Origin: Gautieria morchelliformis
Taxonomy: Eukaryota > Basidiomycota > Agaricomycetes > Gomphales > Gomphaceae
Assembly (NCBI GenBank): GCA_015179125.1
Contig: WHVA01000129.1
Coordinates: 62,001 to 126,000 of the forward strand
DNA: 64,000 bases
Direction: 5' to 3'
Below, one piece after another: positions 22,838 to 34,500 of the stretch. Within the stretch, counting starts at the first letter, position 1; every line of letters starts with the position of its first letter. A program made the translations under genes and the position numbers. A model generated the notes under the pieces. The model was not told where the DNA came from, searched no databases, and worked only from the letters and a program-made list of their open reading frames with translations.

Positions 22838-23618
22838 ATGGGCATCAAAGTTGGCGACACTATTCCTTCTGCAACCTTCTCCTACGTCCCATATACCCCA
22901 GCATTAGAAGACGGTGTACGTGAACACGCTGCCATCTGTATATGAGTGTGCTAACGGTATCTATCAGTCTGCCTGTGGCGTTCGTAAGCCATAATACTCA
23001 GACTAGTCCTTGTGACATGGCTAATTGCCTCAAAGCTGTCCAGCTCCCCACCAATGAATGGAAAGGAAAGGTGCGCGTTTATCACTCCAAGATAGCATCT
23101 GGCCTATACCTAAATATGATTATCTCAGAAAGTAGTCTTGGTTAGCGTCCCAGGAGCATTCACGGTACGATACACTACGTTTATCACTCCTCTGGCCCTC
23201 TTCCTGAACAGTCTTTAGCCTACCTGCCATGTCAACCACATGCCGCCATTCGTTGAGAAATACGCGCAGTTCAAAGAAAAGGGTGTGGATGTACTTGCCT
23301 TCGTCGCTGCCAATGATCCATTCGTCATGTCCGCCTGGGGAAGAGTCAGCGGCGCAAAGGACAAGGTTCGTTTCATCCGCCATCCAGCCGCTATCTATCT
23401 GTTAATTAACGATGCTCCAGATTCTTTTCCTATCTGATGCAGACGCCAAATTTGCCACGGAGCTCGGTTTCGCCTTGGATTTGTCTGCAAGAGGATTTGG
23501 GTTGCGCACAGGCAGATGGGCACTCATTATCGATGATCTCAAGGCCACCTATGTGGGGCTAGAAGAGCAGCCTGCTGTAAGCGTTAGCGGCGCCGATGCT
23601 GTGTTGGCCAAGCTTTAG
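22838..23618 (+). CDS. Peroxiredoxin, Ahp1/PMP20/Prx5 type
   Basis: This enzyme reduces hydrogen and alkyl hydroperoxides using a reactive cysteine recycled by thioredoxin or glutathione. Exons join through five short introns: MGIKVGDTIPSATFSYVPYT, SACGVP, VQLPTNEWKGK, VLVSVPGAFT, PTCHVNHMPPFVE and onward. The peroxidatic cysteine lies in PGAFTPTC, with an intron placed exactly between FT and PTC. A typical C-terminal half follows: FVAANDPFVMSAWG, FLSDADAKFATELGFALDL, GLRTGRWALIIDD and a final AKL before the TAG. The C-terminal AKL resembles a peroxisomal PTS1 signal, although family members also act in cytosol and mitochondria. A second cysteine early in the protein (SACGV) is shared with relatives. 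No obvious C-terminal resolving Cys is seen. Confidence 0.9.
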
Positions 23619-24397
23619 GCGGTATACTTGCCTAGTGCGTAAATGTATTAGAGTCTCCCAAGTCAGCCAGAATTCCAAACCTAAGTCCCACATCATGGTA
23701 ACAACATGCATGGCGTGCTTCTCAGCAGAGATATAATGACCCTATTATGCCTGCAGGCTGGATTATTGTTGTCACTACTGACAAGTTTTGTCCTGAGTCT
23801 TGTTTCAATCGTTATTTCAGTCGGCCAGATCCATTAGTTTCGTCTGGGATGCCATGGATCTAGATGAGGATAGTCGACATCATAGGCTACCACTCCTTGT
23901 GTCAACGGCACTTATTTGCAACACATTTGTGAGGTTATCCTTTCGAAACTCAGGATGGGTTCTAGAAAATAAAAGGTTGAAAAGATTAGTAGTATGACCG
24001 TCAATGATGAGAACGCTCTTGTCATACTTATTTCTGACATCTTGATGGATCGATTTAAATTTCCGCAGAGCTCAAATCTTATTCAATTTTCATGAAAAGT
24101 GGTTCATTTTGTAGCTAAACCGCCGAGGCAGTAAGACAAGAGGTAACTGAGGTCTCAGATGCGAGCGTATGTTCAAACTCCAGGTACCCGATAGTACTCC
24201 GGCAGACAGCTTGTTACTGTCAGAAGTGATTCAACGTCAGGTGAGTACTAAAATACCACGTGTACAATGCTGTAAAGCAAATAAAGTACTTATACGGAAG
24301 TTAACTTCGTACTTCGAGGTACTGTAGTTTCGAACTCCGCATCTAGGTACTCGCTGTATTCCGACGTGTTCCTATCCCACCTGGACCTGGCCAGAGA
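23619..24397. other. Intergenic, nothing recognised
   Basis: The 779-bp space between the peroxiredoxin stop and the YIF1 start has only short frames without protein character. Around 24300-24345 there are repeated ACTTCG/TTCGAA strings (also seen at 43899-43921), without clear function. Confidence 0.4.
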
Positions 24398-25683
24398 ATG
24401 AGCTACTATGCTTCCTCGCCGCCTCCACTACAACACCCAGTTCCTACCCACCCGCCGTATATTCCGGATCCCCCCTCGACCCCCGCATCCCCCCAGGGAT
24501 ACATGCGTTTCGCAAGCTCACCCCCCAACCCGTCGGGAAGCGCGCCGCACGCAGCGTACCCGCCTGTCCATGCGGCCCCATACGCGCCGCAGACACAGTA
24601 CCAGTCGTTCTCTGCTCCCTCGCCCCAGCCGCAGCACGGTCAGCAGCAGGCCCACCCGCAGCACCCTTCGGTGCCGAACTACGCGGCGTGGGGTGTCGAT
24701 GGCGCAACTGCGCAGCTTGGGATGCAGCTCGGCCAGAGCGCGGTGGCGGCTGGCCAAGACTACGTCCAGAAAAATGTCAGTACAATTTGCGGTGTGCTTC
24801 TTACCCCGATAGGCTCACATCCGTGACACAGTTCGGTGGGCACATCCCCGTGCCGCTGCTCAAACACCACTTCAATGTATCAAACTCCTACGTTTTGCAC
24901 AAACTTCGCCTCGTATTATTCCCGTGGCGCCATAGGCCGTGGACACGCAGAATCCGCCGTTCAGAGGTTAATGGACAGACAGAAGGGTGGCAGCCGCCGC
25001 GCGAAGATATCAACAGCCCCGACCTCTATATCCCCAGTCCGTCCCTTAACTAGATTACTGACTGCTTGTCTCTGACAGTTGGGCAGCCATGGCGCTCGTG
25101 ACGTATGTCCTCTTAGCAGCGCTCCAGAGCGGCCTCGAAGCGCGTTTTGATCCTGAGATTCTCGGCGTCACCGCGTCCACCGCACTCGGCGTCGTCCTCC
25201 TCGAGTTTACCTTTATCAAGCTAGGCTGCTACTTTCTATCCATCCATGGCCAGGGTCAGGTTATCGATCTAGTCGCTTACGGTGGTTACAAATTTGTCGG
25301 GTGCGTGTCCTCTGCTGCCTGGCGCACGTAAGGCTGATGCATGTCCCAGTATTATACTCACCCTTACAGCGGGACTCTTAAATATCGGGCGTATGTTGTA
25401 CTGGTCGGTGTTCCTTTATTCCTTCTGCGCTAACGCTTTTTTTCTGGTGCGTCCTGCTGGTTGAAGCATACGCATTTTGGTTGTTAAAGCCGTGTTGTCC
25501 TCATTCTCGCAGCTCCGGTCCTTACGCTACGTTGTTCTGCCCGATCCTACCTCATCCCCATCCAACGTTTCCGTCGGCAACGCCAATACAGTAACAGCAG
25601 GCCAACGCCGCATGCGCATCCAATTTCTTTTCTTCGTTGCTGTTACACAAGTCGTGTACATGCTTATTCTCGTCAGGGTGTAG
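24398..25683 (+). CDS. YIF1: YIF1, Yip1-interacting factor of ER-Golgi transport
   Basis: Yif1 pairs with Yip1 and Ypt GTPases on COPII vesicles and the Golgi. The N-terminal 125 residues are Pro/Ser/Gln/His-rich and cytosolic (MSYYASSPPPLQHPVP onward). Next come the family signature pieces DGATAQLGMQLGQSAVAAGQ and FGGHIPVPLLKHHFNVSNSYV, with REDINSPDLYIPSP before the first membrane span. The membrane part has about five spans: MALVTYVLLAALQSGLEARF, TASTALGVVLLEFTFIKLGC, LVAYGGYKFVG, LLNIGRMLYWSVFLYSFCAN and a final QFLFFVAVTQVVYMLILVRV at the C-terminus. Five or six exons are needed. The donor CC|GTCCCT near 25035 gives the right phase. The gene converges on UTP22 with 116 bp between stops. 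Confidence 0.9.
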
Positions 25684-25799
25684 CGATTACCTATATATAG
25701 AGTAATATCACAGTCGGCGTTTTCGTGCTGTCGCAATATCTATCATGGAATGAAGTAAATCCCTGAATTAATATTAGGAAGTTATATGCTCCTGCATTC

Positions 25800-28700
25800 T
25801 CAGGACCGTGTTGTGATACTTTTTACTATCCCTTGCCCTATGCGCCGTATTTCTGATAACACGCCCTCCGCATTGAAGGACACGCCTGGTTTCTGTTTCT
25901 GTGCGCAAACAATTCAGCCAATAAGAAAGTGAGCCGTTTGCATAGTACCTTTTGTTGCGCCAAAGGCAGCGATGAAAATCCCAGAAGCACCCCCCACGGA
26001 TGCTGTTCAGATCTGACAACAGATGGATTCCACACCCCACCTATCGTAGTCCCGCCATAAACATCGTAAAAGAGCTCCATTACGTCGCCGTATGCCGTCT
26101 GTTGTAGACACAAATGTAAGACATCGATTGGCATTGTAATGACAAGCTGGTTCCGTACCTGTAAGTCTTGAAAAAACATTTCGGCTGGATTGAAATCAAC
26201 GCGCACAGGGCTTCCGTCGTCAGCACTGGAAGCGATATTCACATATCCTGCAGGATTCCACACGGATGGAGTGGCACGCATACTCTGCCAGTACCGGCTC
26301 ACGGCGTACAGGTCAAGTTCTATCAAAAAATCATACCCAGAAGTGTGAGGCTCAAAGAGCGGCTAAATGCAAGTTAGAGGAGCAGGATAGCGGCATATAC
26401 GAAGATGTACCTTAAATGTCTGTGCACCCTCAACAAGGTACAGGACAGTCGCTTTTGCAAGATCCCGTATGCGATTTGCCACTGGAACAGTCACATTCTC
26501 GCACCACATTGTACCACTGGAGTTCTCCAACGTCGCTAACCTCCAGCTGCCTTGCCCCGCCGCAATACTGTGTTCAGGTGTGACTGCAGCATTGTTTTCC
26601 CTGACGGCTTCGTATAATGGGACATATGCGTAGCCGTCCCAACTTGTCAAGAAATTCATCGCACGAACGAAACCTCTCTTTCCACATGCAGGCACATCGT
26701 TGTCGTGAAATAGGAATACCTGCGCACAGATTAGTTCGATGGCCTCGTCCGTGACTCGTGCGCTCAACCAGTGAGCGCCGAACCATCGCTTCACAAGCCG
26801 CGCTGTGTATGAAAAGGCAGACCATTTGTGATGTAGTGCGAGAACTGTGGTATGGTGAGCTGGTCCATGGATAAATCGCTTGCGATAGACATGTAGGCTA
26901 TGCGTAGCAGCCTCACGCTCTTGCGCGGGTAATGTGGGCTGATCTGGCCGCTTGCTGCCAATCTCCAACATATTTTGAAGTAGAGTTATTTCTCTGTCAT
27001 GTCCCACACGTGCATGGAATGCCCATCCGTCCAATACAACCTCGAGGGCACACGCGTCCTCGATTTCCGAAGTATTTTTGTCTATCACGACACATGCTTG
27101 GCTAATGTCGTCTCCCTGGGAAAGTCCACGCGCTATACTCTCGAATAAGGCCAGCTTGACCTTTTGAATGGCCCGTAAATCGTCAGGCCACTTCGATGAC
27201 CGCTCAAATTGAAGCGCAACTTCAAAGGCGGGTAGGTGAGACGTGGTTGGGTGGACAGACTTGGAGGATGATGGGATGGGACTGGGAGGGAGGACGGATG
27301 TGTATCGCAAATACGGAGAGCATGGTTTTGTGGAGACAAGCATTAGCGGCAAATGGCCATCGTCCTGCAAAGCCTTGAGCTTCTTCGTGAGCTTGTCAAA
27401 CGCTGCCAGCGCGTTCTTATAACCGCTCTCTCCGCGACCTCTCACGGCTGGAGCAGACACTGTATCACGAAGGTCACCTCCAAGTATACAAACATCCCCC
27501 TCTGGAACCCCAAAGTGGAGATTGAGAATATAGCGCACGATTTGTGCGGGAATACCCTCGCGGTCCTCGACGCGAACAATACCTTCGTCCCAGACACAGC
27601 TTTCAACTATGGCCCCATCCTTGAACCTACGCAGTTCAGCCTTAGCACCCCAGAATGTACGGTAGGCATCCACCCCTGCCGAAGATGCAGGTGGACCGTG
27701 ATCGACGAGACGGAAGGCATGGGTCGGGTCGAAAATGATGCCGAGTGTAAGCGTGGGGAGTGGTGTAGGCTGGGCAGTGCTGATTGGGCGAGGCATAGAA
27801 CGTGGCTGCAGCGGAACAACCACTTGCGCGCGTGTATTAAGCGCTTTGCGTACAGTGGAAACGAGACTGTGGAGGGTTGCCATTTGCGTCGAAGGAAATT
27901 CAAGGGATGTGTAATGCCTAGTGTTAGCCAGATTGATTCTTTGCGAGATGATTATGGTCCTGAAAGTATAGAGTTGAAGCATGCATACCTGATTACAGTG
28001 TCGAAACGAGCATGAGGTTCACGGGCATCCGTAAGAAACACTTGACTGAAAGGATCATCAGACGCATTCAGCTGCCTTAGGGTGTTTGCAGCATCGTAGC
28101 GGAGCTAGAGTATAATGAGATGGCGGATAACGAGGAAACATTCGCTCAGATAGTTACCAGCTGAAGAGAACATCCTGGCACGCCAGCAAGCATGTTCACC
28201 GTCCCAGTAGAATCCACGAATACGGCATCGTAGTGTGCCTTCCACTCCGCGGTTTCGAACTGAAGCTCCTTCAGCAGAGTGAGGTCAGTCATAATCGGTT
28301 GAGACCCACCTTCTGTCCATTTTCTACTACTTTCATAAATACGGGTTCGTTCTGGAAGTCATGCCTTGCTGTGTATTGCGTCAGCAACAGACGACACATT
28401 GGTTCAGACTCACCTAAAAAATCCAACGCAGCTCTGAACAGCTGATATGGACTTAAACCTCTACCTACTGACCGCCTCTGCTCTGTTTTGTCACTCTTGC
28501 TACCCTCCATCTCTTCCGCTGGTTCTTCTCCTAGAATCAGTACCTCCAGCAAGCAAGCCCACCACGCGCCGAGGCCTTCGAAACCACGTACACAATAGTT
28601 CCTCGCTCCATTTCCCCTCCCCGGAGTAAATCCTGCTCCAAAACCACGCTGACTGGCCCATACTCTTAGCAGTGCAAGCCCATCTCTGAAAGATGGCGCT

Positions 28701-29856
28701 ATATCCAGGAGCTTATTTGCACCAATCAGCTTTGCCCGCGAAGGCCGTGCGAAGGAGAGGGCTAAAGAATTATTATAGTGAGCGGTCGGAGGATGTGATT
28801 CTACATGTGATTGTTCCCCTTCCTGTTGGGAAGGGGCTCCAGGTAGCGTAGAAATACCTCGGACATTGGATTGCGCAGGGGAGAGACGTTGCAGAGGGAT
28901 CGGAGCATTGTCAGAAAGGACGGGAATAATACGAATAGCAGCATTCAGATTGCTAAAATCATGATCTGCGCCATCTAAATCTGACTAAGAAACACCGTAA
29001 ATAAGAGAAACACGGTAGTAGACACACCTTTGCAGGAAGACAGCAATACTGTTGTCAGTCGAACATCACCTTCAGCTGCCTCGTATTCCACTGTGAAATT
29101 GAAAAGGGAGTGCGCAAGGGACGTAGCCAGGCAGGCCAAAAAAAAAGCTCGTTTGTAGAAAAAACGAGAATTTCGGGAATCCTTTTCTTGGAACAGGCCC
29201 TGAGGTAGGCGACTGAGTCGAGTATATGTATTATGCGTCACTAGGCAAACTCACAGCAGGCATCTCGACTACGAGATCTACGCTGAATGGGGTTCCGTCG
29301 GGTTTTCGTACAGAAAAATTGTTAGGCCAGCTGCCCATCACGTTTATGATCTCGGGAGGCTCGAAAGCGACTTTCCATGCTGTCGACTGAGGTGGTATCG
29401 GAAGAGGGTACGGGATTGCAATGGAGGAAGAAACAGGAGTGGAATGACGACCCTGCTTGTTGTGTGAGATCAAGCTGGGTAAAGCATCCGGTGCCTCAAG
29501 TGGATGGACAGGAGAAATGGAGGGTAAGGAAGTGAGGTGCGTGTATAGCTTTTGAAGCGTGCGTTCAAGGGCTGGAATGCGGGACTTGTTGGGGCGAACA
29601 GTGCTTAACATTAAATCTAGCTAAACTTGAACATGAGATAATAAAGAAAGGAAATTCATCTGAGAAAAATACTCGCCTGGGCTTTGAATGTATTGCTTTT
29701 ATGGAGAGTACGTGCCTCGTTGATTGCTCGAAGCTCACTCGCGGACGGTAACTTACTTGAATGCTTTTCAGCATGACCTTGATCCCCAACCCCGTCTTTC
29801 CCATACTGTACCATTTCGACCGTAGGCCCACTAGGCAGAAGCCTCTGTAGTCGGAG
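25800..29856 (-). CDS. UTP22: UTP22 (Nrap), U3 snoRNP/UTP-C subunit; 5' end unresolved
   Basis: Utp22 is a nucleolar scaffold of the small-subunit processome, built from degenerate nucleotidyltransferase-like modules. N-terminal exons encode LPSASELRAINEARTLHKS, MLSTVRPNKSRIPALE, STAWKVAFEPPEIINVMGSW and DGTPFSVDLVVEMPA. The middle has KDSRNSRFFYKRAFFLACLA and FRDGLALLRVWASQRGFG. The long exon 27900-26363 carries HAFRLVDHGP, FWGAKAELRRFKDGAIVESC, RYILNLHFGVP, WFGAHWLSARVTDEAIELIC and FLTSWDGY. The last exons give FYDVYGGTTIGGVWNPSV, LLGFSSLP and, after an intron, FNAEGVLSEIRRIGQGIV ending at TGA (25800-25802). The first exon could not be fixed; the frame is open back to a plausible acceptor at 29856. 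One intron near 29690-29635 may use a GC donor. Confidence 0.9.
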
Positions 29857-30474
29857 CTACAATCTAGGGATAAGATGCGCGCCGCAAGGGATCAATAACG
29901 TCCGCGTATCATCATATTGTCCATCGGTGGAGATCTAAAAATATCTATCCTAAGTCGCAGTCTAGGATCGGAACACCCAGGAGTCATCGCCGGATGATCA
30001 CCGGGGCATAAATATCAGCCACATCAGCTCGAAACCAGATCTGGCCACTCCGAGAGTTCGACAACTCAGTTTTAAATAATACCTGCCAACGTATATATAA
30101 GTGAGTAGCACAAGAGCTGAAGGCAAGCCTATGTGCTCTGCCATGGTTCTGATTTATATATTAAGCCTTCCACTTAATCAAACACCAGCACCCAACAACA
30201 GAACCTAGGAGAAAACGGGAGCACGATTACTATGAGATGTGTGAGATAGTCGACAGTAACGTTTGTATCGGCAGCAGCTGCGAACTTGCCAGGGCCAATG
30301 TCTGTGGGCAAGGTCTTATTGTCGAACCATTGATGGCATTGTTATGCTTAACTGCTTAACTTCGGGGCCATTCGGCCCATACCTTGTGACGTACAACCCC
30401 GTATCTGTGTAACCTTTAATTCACAATGTAATCGCCCACATGCTCTGTGAATAAGTACTCACTCCACTGAGTTA
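29857..30474. other. Intergenic between UTP22 5' end and CUE1 stop
   Basis: This region should hold the UTP22 promoter and perhaps its first coding exon (an ATG at 29924 on the minus strand is a candidate, but its phase does not fit). A TATATATAA string at 30092-30100 has no plus-strand gene downstream. Nothing else was recognised. Confidence 0.4.
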
Positions 30475-31323
30475 TTAAGATGATATACCCGCTACCTGTT
30501 GCTGCTCAAGAAATCGTCTACAAGAATAAGGACAATGAACGGTGGGAGCAATTGGCGCACTTACTTTCTAGCCGCCAACACCATTTGTTCTTTCCTTTGT
30601 CGCAGACTTGCCTCCCGCCTTTCAGCTGTGTCCTCCCACGTCGCCTTCCCACCTGCATCTGTCGTCGCAGATAAAGCTTCTGCTTCGGAACGCAAACGAT
30701 CTTCCAAGTCGAATCGGGATATAAGAGTCGATTTGGCGGCGACTTTTGACGATGAAATAGCAGCAGTGGGGGGCTGTCCAGAAGACTGCCCAGCAGCAGG
30801 AGAACCTGACTCTGCGGGAAAGAGTTGAAAATACGTGGGAGGGGCTACGCAATTATTTCATTGCTATTTGAAACTTTTGTACTGGGACTCACAGCCTCCA
30901 GATATCCCCGCTCTAAAAGCTTGTTAGAGGTGATCTCCACGCTGCCCGTTTTCAATAAGTCATAGTGTATATTGCCTCTGGTGTAATGAGATAATGGGTC
31001 GAAAGCCATCTGGTATGAAAGCAATACTCACCGTGGAATGTGCGGGAACATGTTGTGTACAGTGGATACCTGAGAATCTTCGCTGAAGCTCGGTTAGAGC
31101 GCAATCCCATTAAAACCATACCATATCTGTCGAAACATGCTTCGGATAGAAACCAAGGATATTTCGAGCGCGTCTTGTCTCATCGGTTCCACGGCCTGAT
31201 CAAGTCTGCTGTAAGGCCAATCAATCAAAGGAAGCCTACGCGTGCCTCACCTCCTCGAGTCGCCCATCGTATAATGAACACAATGACCGCGAAAGCAACG
31301 ACAACGTTAACAACTTCGCCCAT
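30475..31323 (-). CDS. CUE1: CUE1-like ERAD ubiquitin-conjugation factor (TM plus CUE domain)
   Basis: Cue1 anchors the E2 enzyme Ubc7 at the ER membrane for ER-associated degradation. Start at 31323 gives MGEVVNVVVAFAVIVFIIRW, a single N-terminal membrane anchor, followed by an intron. Later small exons read STDM, VSTVHNMFPHIPRGNIHYDL and LKTGSVEITSNKLLERGYLE, a CUE domain with the Met-Phe-Pro and Leu-Leu ubiquitin-binding motifs in place. The C-terminal half has PPTYFQLFPAESG, LISRFDLEDRLRSEAEAL, GGKATWEDTAERREASLRQR and KEQMVLAARKRFLEQQQ, ending at TAA (30475-30477) after a GTAAGT intron. This half corresponds to the E2-binding tail of the family. One intron (about 30880-30843) would be only 38 nt, so that boundary is uncertain. 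Confidence 0.82.
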
Positions 31324-31548
31324 GAACCACGCTGAAAACGCGGGCGCTTGTCAGTCACCGGATTCCTTCCGCGCTAACGTGCTTTGTCATCCTGATTATA
31401 AAGTGATTCAATACTAACTTCTACTGTTGGAATCTAAATGTCTAAACGTGGACATCTAATAAGAAATAACCTATAGATCACTGGCAATGCATTCTAGGGC
31501 TTCTACGACTATCGAAATGATTGGCATGCCATCTAGTCCTTAGGGTAA

Positions 31549-34500
31549 TTATTTCCCTTGGTAGCGCTGATGCACTCTGCTGCGGATGGCACTTTGCGGG
31601 GCACGCATATTTGTCCAGGCTTCAAACTGCCGATATCCCTGCTCTAAGAGAACGCCGACCCCGTGTACGGTCCGCCACTGAGGCTCCTTTACCGATTGTG
31701 CAATCGCAAGGAGCGGTGTCAAAGCAGGTCGATACGCCATGTCAACCACTACTCCTCCTTCAACGGCCGACAACACGCCTCGACTAAGGACTATTTGATC
31801 CTGCGACGATTCCAGCGACAGAGCAGTGGCAGGCACAGTGGAAATTATTACTGTTGGCGGACCGTTGGGGAATTGATCCACAGCGCCAATGATGGTTATG
31901 TTATATTCGAGAGGAAACTGGGAGACCAGTTTCTCGGCAGAGCTTCGCGTGCGATTGAAGAGGTAGATCGTGGAAAACCCAAGAACATGAAGAGCGTAGA
32001 GTGCTGCTCGGGAAGTGCCACCGCCACCGAGCACCAGCGCTTTGGAATTTCGGGGTAGTTTCTCCCCGAGATTGTACCTCACGCATTGCGCGATTCCAAT
32101 CCAGTCGGTGTTATCGCCATATAATTCCCGGGAGCCGTCGTGTCTCTGGCGAGGGATGACGGTGTTGACCGCACCGATTAGCTGAGCTTCAGAAGAAATA
32201 TTATCTAGAAATGGGAGGATATCCAGTTTTAATGGAATTGTTACTGACGCGCCTCCAAAGTCTGGAGATGCCAAGACCTTTTGCACTTCGGCACTAACGC
32301 TGTCAGTTTCCAGCAACTCGTATGAATGTGGTAGACCAAGAGTTTCAAAGCCAGTATTGTGGAGCGTAGGCGACATCGACTGTGAAATGGGGGCACCAAA
32401 CAAATAGAACTTCTTTGCTGGAATTTGACCCATCAAGTGAAGTCCAGTTTGGACCTGGGCGACAGACAGCTGACCAGGCGCGGCTCTGTTTGGCAACATT
32501 GGGTGTGTAACCGGGCTGAATGTAGTGTTCAAAATACGTGACATTTGTCCCTCGGCGCCCATATTGATGGCAATAAGGGGCTTCGAACCAGGTCCAGACA
32601 CAGACGCGACAAACTGTCGAAGAGTGAAGTTATCTTCCAATTTATCTGCCTTGCCCACAATCTTGATGATGTCGCCAAGCTCCGCGGCCGTGGTGTACCT
32701 CTCCTTGAGATAACTACTGTTCCATGCCATCTTGCCACTCCAGTCGTGCCATGATGAAATAATATTTGAATATCCTTTGACGGCACAGAGAGATCGTCGA
32801 CGCTTTTCTGACCATGAAATCTCGACATCGATGTATTCACATCCGAGTCGAAGTCCCAGCATCATGAGGTCAAATGCGGCGGCCTCCCCATCATCTGGAA
32901 ATAGACCACCTTGGGAGGTTGTTCGGACAGTGAAAATGATCGGTAGCGGAGTATATCGACGAACAGCTGCAACCTGGGCGGCAGCATAGGAGAGCGATGG
33001 AATATTAGGAGATGTCGGAGGAAGCCCATCTGGCGAGAGCAAGTCCACCCGAATCTCTATGGCATCAGACCCTTCACTCAACTCCTCCAAAATTGACAGC
33101 GCAGGCGTGACATCGGGGTAAGTCAAAGAAAGGAAATAAGAGCTCTGGCCACTCTTAATCTTAGGACATAGGTTAGGAGACGTCCCAGAAATATGTCTAA
33201 AGAACCCCTGGATAGTCTTGGATGCCGAAGGAGCATCACCCCATGGCGACTCCGGGCTAAGGGATACTGACCCTGGCGTCTGCAAGGCACCCGTGTAGTT
33301 GATGTATTCGTAGCTGGAACATTCTTTGAACCACGGTTCCCTGCGACGAAACACGTCGACAACGGCCTCGCCGTAACTTGGCCGAGACGTCTCCTCGCCA
33401 AGGTACGTCACGATCTCGTTGACATCTCGCGCAACGTGCACCACAGGCCCACGGTCACGCGCATAACGCTTCAGCAGATCACGAGCCTCGGGTGTTTCGA
33501 CAATCCCCCCACCGAGGCTAACAACATAGTTTTCGGCTTTATCTTTAAGCAACTCCTGCAGCATCTCGATTTCCGCGACTCGGAATGTTTTCCAACCGAG
33601 GGTATTTACGAACTCCTTGACACCAATTGAATGTTTATGTTCAAAAGCGATGTCAGCGTCAATAAATTCGCGGTCGAGAGTTGCCGCTGCGAGTCCACCA
33701 ACGTAGGTTTTACCAGCGCCGCGCATGCCAACAAGGAAGATGGTCGCCGAGGGTTGCTGGCTGGACAACGAGGCTGCAGGTCCGCTTGAGACCTTAAGCT
33801 CAACACCCTCCACTGAGATGCCAATCTTATAAATAGGTATGAGAACGAGGCCCAAGATATTAAGATAACGGTACATACCTTATTCTTTAAGTCATCCCAC
33901 CAGTTAGGCCACGTCTTTTCGACGCAACGCTTTTCTTCTATCACAGTCCCGCCAATCACGGTGGCTAATACGGTAAATGCCATAGCCACGCGATGATCAT
34001 CGTAACAATGCACGCTGACCCCTTGCCTCAGCGTAAGTGCATCTTGCCCGTGAACCTCGAGACCATCGTCCAGCTCAGTGGTTTTCACCCCAAACTTGGC
34101 TTCATAGTATATAAGAACATAACAGATCACGGAAGGACAGCCCAGACGCACCCAATTCATCGATCATCGCCTTGATACGGTTGCACTCCTTTACTCTCTG
34201 GTTCGCAATTCCGACAATCCGCGTAGTTCGTTTGCCTCCTTGAACCCCGGGCCGTCTCTCCTCGAGCGCCGGTCGTGCAGCCACAGCAGCCAAAACACTA
34301 GCCGTCAAAAAGGCGTCGGTCATTGGCTCCATGTCGATAACACCTCCAGCTCGTAGTCCTTCCTGGACAGATGGCCCGGTCACTGTCGTTTCCGTGTCGG
34401 TTTGAACCACCAGGCACCCCATGGGTTCCAAGACCTCTTTGGCAAACCTCGCATCGCCTTGTAGGGAGTTCTTACCAATGTTTTCGATCGTGCAGGTCGT

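Noticed and set aside
16701..25683. Biosynthetic or defence gene cluster
   Set aside because: Neighbouring products (channel, carnitine enzyme, peroxiredoxin, YIF1) belong to unrelated housekeeping processes, and gene orientation alternates.
27353..28015. 220-codon plus-strand frame
   Set aside because: It is the antisense of the UTP22 exon, which has clear family motifs.
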